Shown piece by piece: positions 44,756 to 53,803 of a DNA stretch of 64,000 nt. Both the position numbers and the translations under genes were made by a program. Under the pieces are notes generated by a model, which saw nothing but the letters and a program-made list of their open reading frames with translations, ran no database searches and was not told the origin of the DNA. Position 1 is the stretch's first letter; every line of letters starts with the position of its first letter. The DNA is from Achromobacter pestifer (GTDB lineage: Bacteria; Pseudomonadota; Gammaproteobacteria; Burkholderiales; Burkholderiaceae_B). The stretch lies in assembly GCF_902859625.1 (NCBI RefSeq), contig NZ_CADIJX010000002.1, positions 868,001 to 932,000 of the forward strand, read 5' to 3'.

Positions 44756-45406
44756 ATGGAAAAGACCGTAGCTGCTGCGCCGCGTGAGGAGAGCGGGGAT
44801 TCCGAACGCCGCCGCGAGTTGGTGCTGACGGCGGGACGGCTGTTTTGCAAGCACGGCTACGAGCGCACGACCGTGCGGGAGCTGGCGCGGGCCGTCGGCC
44901 TGCAATCCGGCAGCCTGTTCCATCATTTCCGCAGCAAGGAAGAGATCCTGGTGGCGGTCATGAACAACGGCATCCAGGAGGTGATCGATGATGGCGAACG
45001 CGCGTTGGCCCGCTACGATGCGCCGGCAGACCGGTTGGCCGCGCTGTTCCGCGTACATATGTGGAGCATGTTGCATGGCGCGGGCGGCGATGCGATGAAC
45101 GCGCTGGTGTATGAATGGCGCAGCTTGTCCGCGCCCAGCCAGTCGGCCGTGAAGGCGCTGAGCGACCGCTATGAAGCGATGTGGCAGTCGGTGGTGACGG
45201 GGGCGGTGAATGCCGGGCTGATCAAGGGCGACGCGCGCGTCATCAAGCGTTGCGTGCTGGGCGCGATGAATCTGACCGTGCAGTGGTATAAGCCTGGCGG
45301 GCGATTGGCGCCCGCCGAGTTCATCGATGCGATGTTGTTGGCATCTTTGCCAGCGCTGCCCACCGGGGCGGGCGCGTGGCCCGTGGAGCCTAGCCGCGGC
45401 GTTTGA
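44756..45406 (+). CDS. TetR/AcrR family transcriptional regulator
   Basis: A 216-residue repressor with an N-terminal HTH (LVLTAGRLFCKHGYERTTVRE and LQSGSLFHHFRSKEEIL, about residues 20-70) and a helical ligand-binding C-domain. As last gene of the liv-ligase-thiolase operon it is the likely repressor of that operon, possibly through the palindrome at 36719, with an acyl-CoA as inducer. Its 3' end overlaps the convergent small membrane gene by 17 bp. Confidence 0.92.
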   Translation: MEKTVAAAPREESGDSERRRELVLTAGRLFCKHGYERTTVRELARAVGLQSGSLFHHFRSKEEILVAVMNNGIQEVIDDGERALARYDAPADRLAALFRVHMWSMLHGAGGDAMNALVYEWRSLSAPSQSAVKALSDRYEAMWQSVVTGAVNAGLIKGDARVIKRCVLGAMNLTVQWYKPGGRLAPAEFIDAMLLASLPALPTGAGAWPVEPSRGV

Positions 45407-45710
45407 TGAAAGCGCCGACGGCGCAGGCAACGCCCAATGCCAGCAGGGAGCCGGACACGGGCAGCAGGAAATCGGCTTCGCCGTGATACCCGCCGCCAGT
45501 GACGCCGCCGGCCACGCCGCCCATCCACAGCAAGGCGCTCACCAGCGATGCGACCACCGAGATCGCGCTGGCAATGCATAGCGCAATGAACACCGGGCGG
45601 CGAGGCCGCACGGGTTGGTAGGGCGTGCCCGGCTGGACGCGGCGAGGTTGCTTGATCCAGTAGACCAGCCCCGCCACGACCAACAGCAGCATCAGGATCT
45701 TGAAGATCAT
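45390..45710 (-). CDS. Small membrane protein, unknown function
   Basis: A 106-residue protein with three hydrophobic stretches: ILMLLLVVAGLVYWI at the N-terminus, VFIALCIASAISVVASLVSA in the middle, and PVSGSLLALGVACAVGAFI near the C-terminus. A proline- and arginine-rich linker (QPRRVQPGTPYQPVRPRRP) follows the first helix. I recognise no family. It is 15 bp downstream of lysS on the same strand and may be co-transcribed. Confidence 0.65.
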   Translation of the reverse strand: MIFKILMLLLVVAGLVYWIKQPRRVQPGTPYQPVRPRRPVFIALCIASAISVVASLVSALLWMGGVAGGVTGGGYHGEADFLLPVSGSLLALGVACAVGAFIKRRG

Positions 45711-45725
45711 GATGCCGTCCGCGGT

Positions 45726-47249
45726 TTAGTCTTCACGACGCAGGTGCGGGAAGAGGATGACGTCACGGATGCTGGGGCTGTCGGTCAGCAGCATGACCAG
45801 GCGATCGATGCCAATGCCGCAACCGCCCGTCGGAGGCATGCCGTATTCCAGGGCGCGGATGTAGTCCGCGTCGTAGAACATGGCTTCTTCGTCGCCGGCG
45901 TCCTTGGCTTCGACCTGCGAGCGGAAGCGTTCGGCCTGGTCTTCGGGGTCGTTCAGTTCCGAGAAACCGTTGGCGATTTCGCGGCCCGTCATGAACAGCT
46001 CGAAGCGCTCGGTGATGCCTTCGCGGGTGTCCGAGGCGCGAGCCAGCGGCGACACTTCGATCGGGTAGTCGATGATGTACGTGGGATTCCACAGCTTGGC
46101 TTCAGCCGTTTCTTCAAACAGCGCCAATTGCAGTGCACCCAGGCCGGCGCGCGACAGCACGGGGCCATTGGCGTCGGCACCCAGCTTCTTGAGCTCGGCG
46201 CGCACGAAGACCGGATCATCCAATTGCGCCTGGGTATAGCCCGGCGCGTACTTCATGATGGCTTCGCAGATGGTCAGGCGGTCGAACGGCTTGCTCAGGT
46301 CCAGCTCGCGTTCCTGATACGTCAGGACGGCGCTGCCGGTGGCCGAGATCGCGGCCTGGCGGATCAGTTCTTCCGTGAAGTCCATGAGCCAGCGGTATTC
46401 CGCGAAAGCTGCATAGAACTCCATCATTGTGAATTCGGGGTTGTGACGCGGGCTGACGCCTTCGTTGCGGAAGTTGCGGTTGACTTCAAACACGCGCTCG
46501 AAGCCGCCGACGATCAGGCGCTTCAGGTAGAGCTCGGGCGCAATGCGCAGGTACATTTCCATGTCCAGCGCATTGTGGTGCGTGACGAAGGGCTTGGCCG
46601 CCGCGCCGCCCGGGATCGGGTGCAGCATGGGGGTTTCCACTTCGAGAAAGCCCGCGTTCAGCATGAATTGGCGGATGCTGCCCACGGCCTTGCTGCGCGC
46701 CTCGAACGTGCGGCGCGTGGCGTCCGTCATGATCAGGTCAACGTAGCGCTGGCGGTAGCGCAGCTCCTGGTCGGCCACGCCGTGGAACTTGTCCGGCAGC
46801 GGGCGCAGCGACTTCGACAGCAGGCGGGCGGTGGCGGCGTGAACCGACAGTTCGCCCTTGTTGGTCTTGAAGATCGACCCTTCGATCGCGATGATGTCGC
46901 CGATGTCCCATTGCTTGAACGCGGCGTAGTTGTCTTCGCCCAGCGTGCCGCGGTCCAGGTAGATCTGGATGCGGCCGGTGCTGTCTTGCAGCGTGGCGAA
47001 GCTGGCCTTGCCCATGACGCGCTTGAGCATCATGCGGCCGGCCACCTTGACGGTGACGGCAGCGGCGGTCAGCGCTTCCTGTTCTTGGTTGTCGTACTGC
47101 TCATGCAGGGCGGCGGCGCGGGCGTCCGGGACGAAATCGTTGGGGTACGCGACCCCGGTTTCGCGCAGTTTGGCCAGCTTGGCACGCCGTTCGGCGATCA
47201 AGCGGTTTTCATCCTGGGCGGGGGCCGGAGTGGTCGAGTGGTCGGTCAT
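45726..47249 (-). CDS. lysS: Lysyl-tRNA synthetase (class II)
   Basis: A 507-residue class IIb aminoacyl-tRNA synthetase with an N-terminal OB-fold anticodon domain ([20 protein letters not shown]), motif 2 [20 protein letters not shown] and motif 3 [14 protein letters not shown]. It charges tRNA-Lys. The gene follows an SDR gene and prfB, a close variant of the common prfB-lysS pairing in proteobacteria. Confidence 0.97.
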   Translation of the reverse strand: MTDHSTTPAPAQDENRLIAERRAKLAKLRETGVAYPNDFVPDARAAALHEQYDNQEQEALTAAAVTVKVAGRMMLKRVMGKASFATLQDSTGRIQIYLDRGTLGEDNYAAFKQWDIGDIIAIEGSIFKTNKGELSVHAATARLLSKSLRPLPDKFHGVADQELRYRQRYVDLIMTDATRRTFEARSKAVGSIRQFMLNAGFLEVETPMLHPIPGGAAAKPFVTHHNALDMEMYLRIAPELYLKRLIVGGFERVFEVNRNFRNEGVSPRHNPEFTMMEFYAAFAEYRWLMDFTEELIRQAAISATGSAVLTYQERELDLSKPFDRLTICEAIMKYAPGYTQAQLDDPVFVRAELKKLGADANGPVLSRAGLGALQLALFEETAEAKLWNPTYIIDYPIEVSPLARASDTREGITERFELFMTGREIANGFSELNDPEDQAERFRSQVEAKDAGDEEAMFYDADYIRALEYGMPPTGGCGIGIDRLVMLLTDSPSIRDVILFPHLRRED

Positions 47250-47259
47250 GGTCGGGGGA

Positions 47260-48015
47260 TCAGTCGTAATTGCGGATATCGTCGATTTCAGTCGTGCCGA
47301 AATCTTCGCGATCCAGGTAGGCGAGGATGCGGGAGGCCACGTTGGCGGGCGAAGACAGCTTGCCCGTGGCGTGGAAGTCCTGGAACTTGGCGAGGGCAGG
47401 GAAGCTCTCGGGGTCGCTGGAACGGATGGCGACCTGCATGTCGGTGTCGACGATGCCGGGGGCCAGCGCGACGATGCGCGCGCCGTCGGCGCCCTGTTCC
47501 TGCTTGACCACGCGCGAATACATGTCGAGCGCGGCCTTGGTGGCGCAGTAGACGCCCCAGCCGGCGTTCGGGTTGCGGCCCGCGCCGGAGGAGATGTTCA
47601 GCACGCGGCGGTCAGCTTTCAGGTCTTCGACGGCGGCCAGGAAGCGCGCGGTCAGCAGCATGACGGCGGTGACGTTCAGATTGAAGGCGGCGGTGATGGC
47701 CGCGCCGTCGATCAGGGCGTCAGTGCCGGCGATGGGATGGACCGTGCCCGCGTTGTTGATCAGCAGATAGCGTTTGGCATCGCGCGGCAGAGCGGCGCAG
47801 ATGCGTTCGGCGGTGGCTTCAACCGTACCCAGGTCCGAGAGGTCCACGGACAGTTGTTCCAGCTGCACGTCCTGCGACCGCGCGTAGGCGGCCAGTTCGG
47901 GATCTTCCCGGCGGGCCAGCGTGATCAGGCGGGTGCCCGGTTTGGCAAGCTCGCGCGCCATGGCGGCGCCAATGCCGCGCGATGCGCCGGTCAGAATTGC
48001 GATGGTGTCAGACAT
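47260..48015 (-). CDS. Short-chain dehydrogenase/reductase (SDR) family oxidoreductase
   Basis: A 251-residue classical SDR with the nucleotide motif [13 protein letters not shown] (residues about 8-20), NNAG in [11 protein letters not shown], and the active-site Ser and YxxxK in ISSGAGRNP...[10 protein letters not shown]. It resembles sepiapterin-reductase-like SDRs (NADPH-dependent). The substrate is unknown. It lies between prfB (40 bp upstream) and lysS (10 bp downstream) and is likely in the same transcript. Confidence 0.92.
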   Translation of the reverse strand: MSDTIAILTGASRGIGAAMARELAKPGTRLITLARREDPELAAYARSQDVQLEQLSVDLSDLGTVEATAERICAALPRDAKRYLLINNAGTVHPIAGTDALIDGAAITAAFNLNVTAVMLLTARFLAAVEDLKADRRVLNISSGAGRNPNAGWGVYCATKAALDMYSRVVKQEQGADGARIVALAPGIVDTDMQVAIRSSDPESFPALAKFQDFHATGKLSSPANVASRILAYLDREDFGTTEIDDIRNYD

Positions 48016-48055
48016 TCGTGGACCTCTGGGTGCGGTGAGGGGGATATCGCGGAAC

Positions 48056-49160
48056 TTAGACGCCTTGCTTCAGGCTGGCCTGGATGAAGGGATCCAGGTC
48101 GCCGTCCAGCACTTTCTGCGTGTTGGAGATTTCAACGTTCGTGCGCAGGTCCTTGATGCGGCTCTGGTCCAGCACGTAGGAACGGATCTGGTGGCCCCAG
48201 CCCACATCGGTCTTGGAGTCTTCCAGCTTCTGCTGTTCAGCCATGCGGTTGCGCATTTCCAGTTCGTAGAGCTTGGATTTCAGCATCTGCATGGCTTCGG
48301 CGCGGTTGCGGTGCTGCGAACGGTCGTTCTGGCACTGCACCACGATGCCGGTGGGCATGTGGGTCAGACGCACGGCGGAGTCGGTCTTGTTGATGTGCTG
48401 GCCGCCCGCGCCGGATGCGCGGTAGGTGTCGACACGCAAGTCGGCGGGATTCACGTCGACCTCGAACGAATCATCGACTTCCGGATAGACGAACACGCTG
48501 GCGAACGAGGTATGGCGGCCGCCGGACGAGTCGAACGGGCTCTTGCGGACCAGGCGGTGCACGCCGGTTTCGGTGCGCAGGTAGCCGAACGCATATTCGC
48601 CTTCGATCTTGATGGTGGCGGACTTCAGGCCCGCGACGTCGCCATCGGACTCTTCCAGCACTTCAGCCTTGAAACCCTTGCGCTCGGCGTACTTGAGATA
48701 CTGGCGCAGCAGCATCGACGCCCAATCCTGGGCCTCCGTGCCGCCTGCGCCTGCCTGGATGTCCAGGAAGCAGTTCAGGGGATCGGCCGGATTGGAGAAC
48801 ATGCGGCGGAATTCCAGGTTTTCGAGCTTTTCCTGGAATGCGCTGGCGTCCTTTTCGATGGATTCCAGCGTGGCGTCGTCGTCGTCGGACGCTGCCAGTT
48901 CAAACAGTTCGTTTGAGTCGGCCAGGCCCGTGCCGAGAGCGGTGAGCGTTTCCACCACGTCTTCCAGCGCTTTCTTTTCACGGCCCAGATCCTGGGCGTG
49001 CTTGGGGTCGTTCCAGACGGCCGGGTCTTCGAGTTCGGCGTTTACGACTTGCAGGCGTTCAGCTTTGGCATCGTAGTCAAAGATACCTCCGTAGAGCCTG
49101 TTCGCGCTCCGCGTAATCGGCGAGGCGGGCTGCGAGCTGGTTCTGACGTTCGGCTTCCAT
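48056..49160 (-). CDS. prfB: Peptide chain release factor 2, with programmed +1 frameshift
   Basis: Release factor 2 reads UGA and UAA stop codons. The gene is in two frames: ATG 49160 to the in-frame TGA at 49079-49077 (27 codons, [20 protein letters not shown]...), then continuing in the +1 frame from 49078 to 48056, giving 367 residues (365 in E. coli). The slip site is TAT-CTT-TGA-C preceded by GGAGG, the classical autoregulatory frameshift. The specificity tripeptide SPF is in [14 protein letters not shown] and the catalytic GGQ in [16 protein letters not shown] for the start is weak. It is the first gene of the prfB-SDR-lysS group. Confidence 0.95.
49070..49094 (-). promoter_or_regulatory. 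prfB: RF2 programmed frameshift site
   Basis: On the coding strand: GGAGG-TAT-CTT-TGA-C. The SD-like GGAGG (49090-49086) sits just before the slippery CTT and the in-frame stop TGA (49079-49077) followed by C, matching the known RF2 signal. Confidence 0.92.
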
Positions 49161-49412
49161 GATGATCCTGTCCTGATGACTTTTGTGCGAAACCTGGCAT
49201 TTTACCGTGGATGGCCCAACTACGCGGGCGCGTGTTGCAAGAAGGGGGACGGATCTGTTGTTGGGGCTGGGCGTGAACCAGGCAAGTTGTTCAGTTTCTT
49301 GTCACCGGGTGCGTTCTAGGCTTGTCTTCGTGGCCATTGCGTCCCCATTGGAGCGACGGACCACCGCACCGGCAACCCGCCGGGCGATCCCGCTAGAGGA
49401 CTGGAGACGGAA

Positions 49413-50723
49413 ATGGAAAACACGATGACCCCTGGGGTCACGCCGGCGATCCCGGCGAGTGAGGAAGACCGCATCTACCGCAAGGTGGGATGGCGGTTGG
49501 TGCCGCTACTGGTGGTTTGCTACGTGGTGGCGTACCTGGACCGGGTGAACGTCGGCTTCGCGAAACTACAGATGTTGCAGGAGCTTCAGTTCAGCGAAAC
49601 GATGTACGGGCTGGGCGCGGGCATCTTCTTCATCGGCTATTTCCTGTTCGAGATCCCCAGCAACATCATTTTGCACAAGGTGGGAGCGCGGATATGGATC
49701 GCGCGGATCATGATTACCTGGGGCATTATTTCGGCCTGCATGATGTTCGTGACCAGCGTGCACATGTTTTATGCCTTGCGCTTTCTGCTGGGCGCGGCCG
49801 AGGCGGGCTTCTTCCCGGGCATCATCCTGTACCTGACCTACTGGTATCCGGCGGCGCGGCGTGGGCGCATCACCACGTTCTTCATGACCGCCGTGCCCTT
49901 GTCGGGGCTGATCGGCGGGCCGATTTCCGGGTGGATCATGGCCACGTTCCATGGCGACCACGGCCTGTCGGGCTGGCAATGGCTGTTCCTGCTTGAGGGG
50001 ATTCCATCCGTGCTGATTGGCGTGCTGGTGCTGATCTATCTGGACGACCGCATCAACAAGGCCAAGTGGCTGACCGCCACTGAAAAGGCGGTGCTGATCC
50101 GCAATATCGCGGCCGAAGAGCAGCAAAAAGAAGATCCGCCGATTCGTGCCGCGTTGATCCTCCCGCGTGTCTGGGCGATGGCGCTGATCTACTTTTCGTT
50201 CGTGATGGGCCTGTATGGCGTAGGTTTCTGGATGCCGACCCTGATCAAGAGCACGGGCGTGCAAAGCCCGCTGGCGATCGGCCTGCTGACCGCGATTCCC
50301 AACCTGTTTGCCGTGATTGGCATGATCCTGATCGCGCGCAATTCTGACCGCCATCGCGAACGCCGCTGGCATGTGGCGTTGCCTGCGCTGTTCGGTGCGC
50401 TGGGCCTGCTGTTCTCGGCAATCTGGAGCAGCAATACGGTGCTGGCGATCTTGGCACTGACGGTGGCCAATATCGGGATCTGCACGGTGTTGCCGCTGTT
50501 CTGGAGCCTGCCGACGGCCCTGCTGGGCGGCACGGCGGCCGCGGCGGGCATTGCGTTGATCAATTCAGTGGGCAACCTGGCAGGATTTGTCAGCCCCTAT
50601 CTGGTGGGCTGGCTGAAGGACCTGACAGGCACGACCAACACCGGGCTGTACATGCTGTCCGCCTGCCTGGTGGTGGGCGCGTTGGTCGCGCTGGCGCAAC
50701 CCGCCAAACTGGTGAACAAGTAG
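49413..50723 (+). CDS. MFS transporter, ACS (anion:cation symporter) family
   Basis: A 436-residue transporter with about 12 helices. The N-terminal VCYVVAYLDRVNVGFAKLQM and FEIPSNIILHKVGARIWIAR are hallmarks of ACS-family symporters for organic anions such as glucarate, phthalate or nicotinate-type acids. The start ATG 49413 has CTGGAGACGG (49400-49409) upstream. The stop TAG (50721-50723) is inside the GTAG head of a REP-like repeat, so the insertion lies exactly at the gene's end. The flanks hold no enzyme to suggest a substrate. Confidence 0.92.
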   Translation: MENTMTPGVTPAIPASEEDRIYRKVGWRLVPLLVVCYVVAYLDRVNVGFAKLQMLQELQFSETMYGLGAGIFFIGYFLFEIPSNIILHKVGARIWIARIMITWGIISACMMFVTSVHMFYALRFLLGAAEAGFFPGIILYLTYWYPAARRGRITTFFMTAVPLSGLIGGPISGWIMATFHGDHGLSGWQWLFLLEGIPSVLIGVLVLIYLDDRINKAKWLTATEKAVLIRNIAAEEQQKEDPPIRAALILPRVWAMALIYFSFVMGLYGVGFWMPTLIKSTGVQSPLAIGLLTAIPNLFAVIGMILIARNSDRHRERRWHVALPALFGALGLLFSAIWSSNTVLAILALTVANIGICTVLPLFWSLPTALLGGTAAAAGIALINSVGNLAGFVSPYLVGWLKDLTGTTNTGLYMLSACLVVGALVALAQPAKLVNK

Positions 50724-50784
50724 GATGGGTGAAGCGCGAGAGCATGGCGGCAAGAACGCCGATGCGCATCGCGCGCAACCCATC
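50720..50784 (+). repeat. REP-like element, left arm (GTAG-headed hairpin)
   Basis: 65 bp starting GTAG-GATGGGTG and ending CAACCCATC. It folds on itself: GATGGGT pairs with ACCCATC and GCGCGA with TCGCGC, with a further inner GGCG/CGCC stem. The reverse complement of 50921-50985 is nearly identical. The GTAG tetranucleotide at the 5' end is characteristic of REP elements mobilised by RAYT (Y1) transposases; none is in this window. Confidence 0.7.
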
Positions 50785-50814
50785 ATGCAGACGCACGCAA
50801 CCTATCATGCGGCC

Positions 50815-50898
50815 ATGGAATCCATGGCTAAGGGTCTGGAATTCATGGCAAAGGGCCTGGAATTCATGGCAAAGAGCTTGGAATTCATGGCAAAACCC
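50815..50898 (+). repeat. Four tandem 21-bp repeats between REP arms
   Basis: Copies at 50815-50835, 50836-50856, 50857-50877 and 50878-50898 with unit CTGGAATTCATGGCAAAGGG plus C. The middle two differ by one base, the outer ones by several. The unit is a multiple of three, so a 65-codon frame across it (50725-50922) reads as repeated L-E-F-M-A-K-G, but this is more likely incidental than a gene. Confidence 0.85.
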
Positions 50899-50920
50899 GC
50901 TATGAATTGCACCGCCGCTT

Positions 50921-50985
50921 GATGGGTTGCGCGCGATGAGCAGCAGCGTTCTTGCCGCCATGCTCTCGCGCTACACCCATCCTAC
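50921..50985 (-). repeat. REP-like element, right arm (inverted)
   Basis: The inverted partner of 50720-50784: it starts GATGGGTTGCGCGC and ends with CTAC, the complement of GTAG. Together the two arms, 136 bp apart, form a REPIN-like inverted pair. A few mismatches cluster around 50936-50948. Confidence 0.7.
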
Positions 50986-51024
50986 AGTCATCGCGTTTAT
51001 CGCGGTCTTGATCGCATTTTCGGC

Positions 51025-51068
51025 TTATGCCGTGTGCTCGATGACCTTATGCCGCGTGCTCGATGACC
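51025..51068. repeat. 22-bp tandem duplication at the recJ 3' end
   Basis: Two copies of a 22-bp unit (51025-51046 and 51047-51068) differ at one base. The second copy encodes the last residues of RecJ (VIEHAA and the TAA stop), and the first is a silent copy just past the stop. Confidence 0.85.
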
Positions 51069-52747
51069 AATTGCACGGACACCATGCCGTTCCAGACGTT
51101 TTGCTCCAGGCGGTAGGCGGCCTGGATGTGTTCGGGCAGGGACTGGTCATGGCCAAACCAGATGGCGTCAAAGCGCTGGTGGCCGCGTTCCAGCGATAGT
51201 TTCAGGTGCTTTTCTCCGACCAGGCGCTGGTTGCGCACGGTGAATTCGTCCAGGAAAAGCGGGGCGGCGAAGCCGGCGCCCCACACCTGCTGTTGCAGCA
51301 TGCCTGCGACGTCGGCGTTGGCGTAGCCGGACTCCAGCGAACCGTCGGTTTCAATGACAGGTTCAAAAGTGTCGCGTCCGGTCAGTTCGCGCACGGCGGC
51401 GTCGAACGCGGGGGCGAAGGCCGGGAAGTCCTCGCGGCCCAAGGTCAAACCCGCTGCCATCGCGTGGCCGCCGAACTTGCGGATCAGGTTGGGATGGCGC
51501 TTGGACACGAGATCCAGCGCGTCGCGCAGGTGCACGTCGGGAATCGAGCGTCCGGAGCCGCGGATTTCGTCGTCGCCCGCGGGCGCGAAGGCCAGCGTGG
51601 GACGCCAGAATTTCTCTTTCAAGCGCGAGGCCACCAGGCCCACCACGCCTTGATGCCAGCCGGGGTCGAACACGCAGACCGTGGCGCCCGCCGAGGCGTT
51701 GGGTTCTTCCATCGCAGCCAGCGCCTGTTCACGCATTTCGGCTTCGATGGTGCGGCGTTCGCGGTTGATATTGTCGAGTTCCCGCGCCATTTCCAGCGCC
51801 TGGGCTTCATCGTCCGTCGTCAGGCAGGTGATGCCCAGGCTCATGTCGGCGAGGCGGCCCGCCGCATTGATGCGGGGGCCCAGCGCAAAGCCCAGGTCGA
51901 AACCATTGGCGCTGCGCGGTTCGCGGCCGGCAACGGCGAACAGCGCGCGCAGGCCCGGTTGCAAGCGGCCGCTGCGCATGCGTTGCAGGCCTTGCGTGAC
52001 CAGCAGACGGTTGTTGGCGTCAAGCTTGACCACGTCGGCGACCGTGCCCAACGCGACCAGATCGGACAGCGCATCCAGGCGGGGGCCGCCGTCGGCCGCG
52101 TAGACGCCACGGCGGCGCAGTTCGGCGCGCAGGGCAAGCATCATGTAGAAGATGACGCCCACGCCGGCCAGGTTCTTGGACGTGAAGCCGCAGCCTGGTT
52201 GGTTGGGGTTCACGATGGCCAGCGCGTCGGGCAGGGTGTCGCCCGGCAAATGGTGGTCGGTGATGACGACGCCGATGCCTGCCGCGTTGGCGGCCGCCAC
52301 GCCGTCCACGCTGGCGATGCCGTTGTCCACCGTGATGATGATGTCGGGTTTGCCGCTGCGGTGCTGGACAGCCAGGTCGACCACGGCGGGTGACAGGCCA
52401 TAGCCGGTCTCGAAGCGGTTTGGTACCAGGAAGTCCACGTCGGCGCCCATCGCCGACAAGGCGCGCAGCCCGACGGCGCAGGCGGTGGCGCCGTCACAGT
52501 CGTAGTCGGCCACGATCAGCAGCTTTTTGCCAGCCTGAACGGCGTCGGCCAACACGCCGGCGGCGTGCGCCGAATGCGTCAAGCCGGCGGGCGGCAGCAA
52601 AGACGGCCACGCCAGTTTCGTCTGGTCAGGATGGGTGACGCCGCGTGCGGCCCACAGGCGGGCCAGCAGGGGATGGATGCCCGAGGCTTCCAGGGCGTGA
52701 CAAGCGTCCTGGTCGGCTGGGCGGATTGTCAAGCGGGGTGTGACCAC
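51047..52747 (-). CDS. recJ: Single-stranded-DNA-specific 5'-3' exonuclease RecJ
   Basis: A 566-residue DHH-family exonuclease. Motif I is IVADYDCDGATA, motif II VDNGIAS, motif III ITDHHLPGD (DHH) and the DHHA1 motif GGHAMAAGLT. It degrades 5' single-stranded DNA in recombination and repair. GTG 52747 is chosen as start because GGAG lies 7 bp upstream; TTG 52759 in the same frame is the other option. The start overlaps the 3' end of the upstream gene by 19 bp, indicating coupling. The 3' end carries a 22-bp duplication. Confidence 0.95.
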   Translation of the reverse strand: MVTPRLTIRPADQDACHALEASGIHPLLARLWAARGVTHPDQTKLAWPSLLPPAGLTHSAHAAGVLADAVQAGKKLLIVADYDCDGATACAVGLRALSAMGADVDFLVPNRFETGYGLSPAVVDLAVQHRSGKPDIIITVDNGIASVDGVAAANAAGIGVVITDHHLPGDTLPDALAIVNPNQPGCGFTSKNLAGVGVIFYMMLALRAELRRRGVYAADGGPRLDALSDLVALGTVADVVKLDANNRLLVTQGLQRMRSGRLQPGLRALFAVAGREPRSANGFDLGFALGPRINAAGRLADMSLGITCLTTDDEAQALEMARELDNINRERRTIEAEMREQALAAMEEPNASAGATVCVFDPGWHQGVVGLVASRLKEKFWRPTLAFAPAGDDEIRGSGRSIPDVHLRDALDLVSKRHPNLIRKFGGHAMAAGLTLGREDFPAFAPAFDAAVRELTGRDTFEPVIETDGSLESGYANADVAGMLQQQVWGAGFAAPLFLDEFTVRNQRLVGEKHLKLSLERGHQRFDAIWFGHDQSLPEHIQAAYRLEQNVWNGMVSVQLVIEHAA

Positions 52748-53673
52748 CAGGCGCTCCAATTTTTCTTGGGCGCGGGCAGCAAGCCAAGCAGGCCCCCGCG
52801 CGGTTTGAGGGTAAGGGCGACCGTGCGGTCATCGCCCAGCAGCAGTAATTCAGCGGGCGTGTCCGGCACGCCTTGCTTGCCGGCCAGGAGCCGCAGATGC
52901 TGAGCGTCCAGTTCCGCCAGGGCGTCCAGCCAGGCAGACCAGTCGCCCGTGCGTTGCGGCGTGTCCAGTCCGGTCAATACCTGTTCCGGTCCCGCAGGCG
53001 TGACGGGCCAGGGCGTGCCGCCGCCGTAGAGCCATAAGGCATTGACGGGAGCCACACCACGGGCCGCGCGGTCATCGTTGACGGGGTGTTCATGCCACGC
53101 CATCTGTATTTCATTCAGCAGCCGCCGCCAGGGGCGCGTTTCCGTGTCCTGGCGCCACCAGTCGTTCAGCCGTTGGCCTGCCACCACCAAGGGCGACGCC
53201 GTTTGCGGACGCAGGCCGTCGGGCAGCTGCAAGCGCCAGCGCTGCGGCGACAAGGCCTCCACGGCAAAGCCGGTGCCATCAAATAGGGGGCGGGCCGTGT
53301 CCAGCAGCGCGGCGGACTCTTCGGGACGCAGATCCATTTGATCCGGATCCAACAGGTTGGCCTGGTCGGCGCCCAGCGCCAGATGGACCAATTCGGCCAG
53401 CCAGATGGCTTGGCCAGCCGGGGCTTGGCCGGCAGCCAGCAGGGGGCCCAGGCCGGCGCCTTGCAGCAGGCCGGGTTCGGGGGTGTAGCCCGCGCGGCTT
53501 AATTGCCAGGACTCGAAGGCGGTACAGCCCTGGGTGCGTGCATCGAAGGCAGCCGGCCGCGCGGCGCCGGCCAGCAGCCAGCGGTGCAGCGTGGGGGCGC
53601 GTTCGGGCAAAAGCTTGGCCAGTTCGGCGGCAACGGGAAGGGCGGGCAGGGCGCCCGGAATGACGATCAGCAT
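52729..53673 (-). CDS. Conserved protein upstream of recJ (possible phosphoglycerate-mutase-like)
   Basis: A 314-residue soluble protein (MLIVIPGALPALPVAAELAK at the start, NALWLYGGGTPWP near residue 207) with no signal peptide. The -NALWLYGGG- segment and gene position recall proteins next to recJ in Burkholderiales that are sometimes labelled cofactor-independent phosphoglycerate mutase or regulatory protein, but the metal-binding motifs of the alkaline phosphatase superfamily are not evident. I cannot assign a function. It overlaps recJ by 19 bp and is probably co-transcribed with it. Confidence 0.7.
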   Translation of the reverse strand: MLIVIPGALPALPVAAELAKLLPERAPTLHRWLLAGAARPAAFDARTQGCTAFESWQLSRAGYTPEPGLLQGAGLGPLLAAGQAPAGQAIWLAELVHLALGADQANLLDPDQMDLRPEESAALLDTARPLFDGTGFAVEALSPQRWRLQLPDGLRPQTASPLVVAGQRLNDWWRQDTETRPWRRLLNEIQMAWHEHPVNDDRAARGVAPVNALWLYGGGTPWPVTPAGPEQVLTGLDTPQRTGDWSAWLDALAELDAQHLRLLAGKQGVPDTPAELLLLGDDRTVALTLKPRGGLLGLLPAPKKNWSAWWSHPA

Positions 53674-53803
53674 GGCGGGGATTGTAGACCGCGTGGGCCC
53701 GGGGAACTAAGCGGCGTCGGCGGTTGCCATAGGTTGACACGCCTGGTCGTGGAACCGCACATCCGCGGCGCGATTTCCGGGCTGTTAATGCCATAATGCG
53801 CAC

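Noticed and set aside
50725-50922. 65-codon frame with heptapeptide repeats
   Set aside because: It lies entirely in the REP-like pair and tandem array, overlaps hairpin arms, and has no ribosome site or homology.
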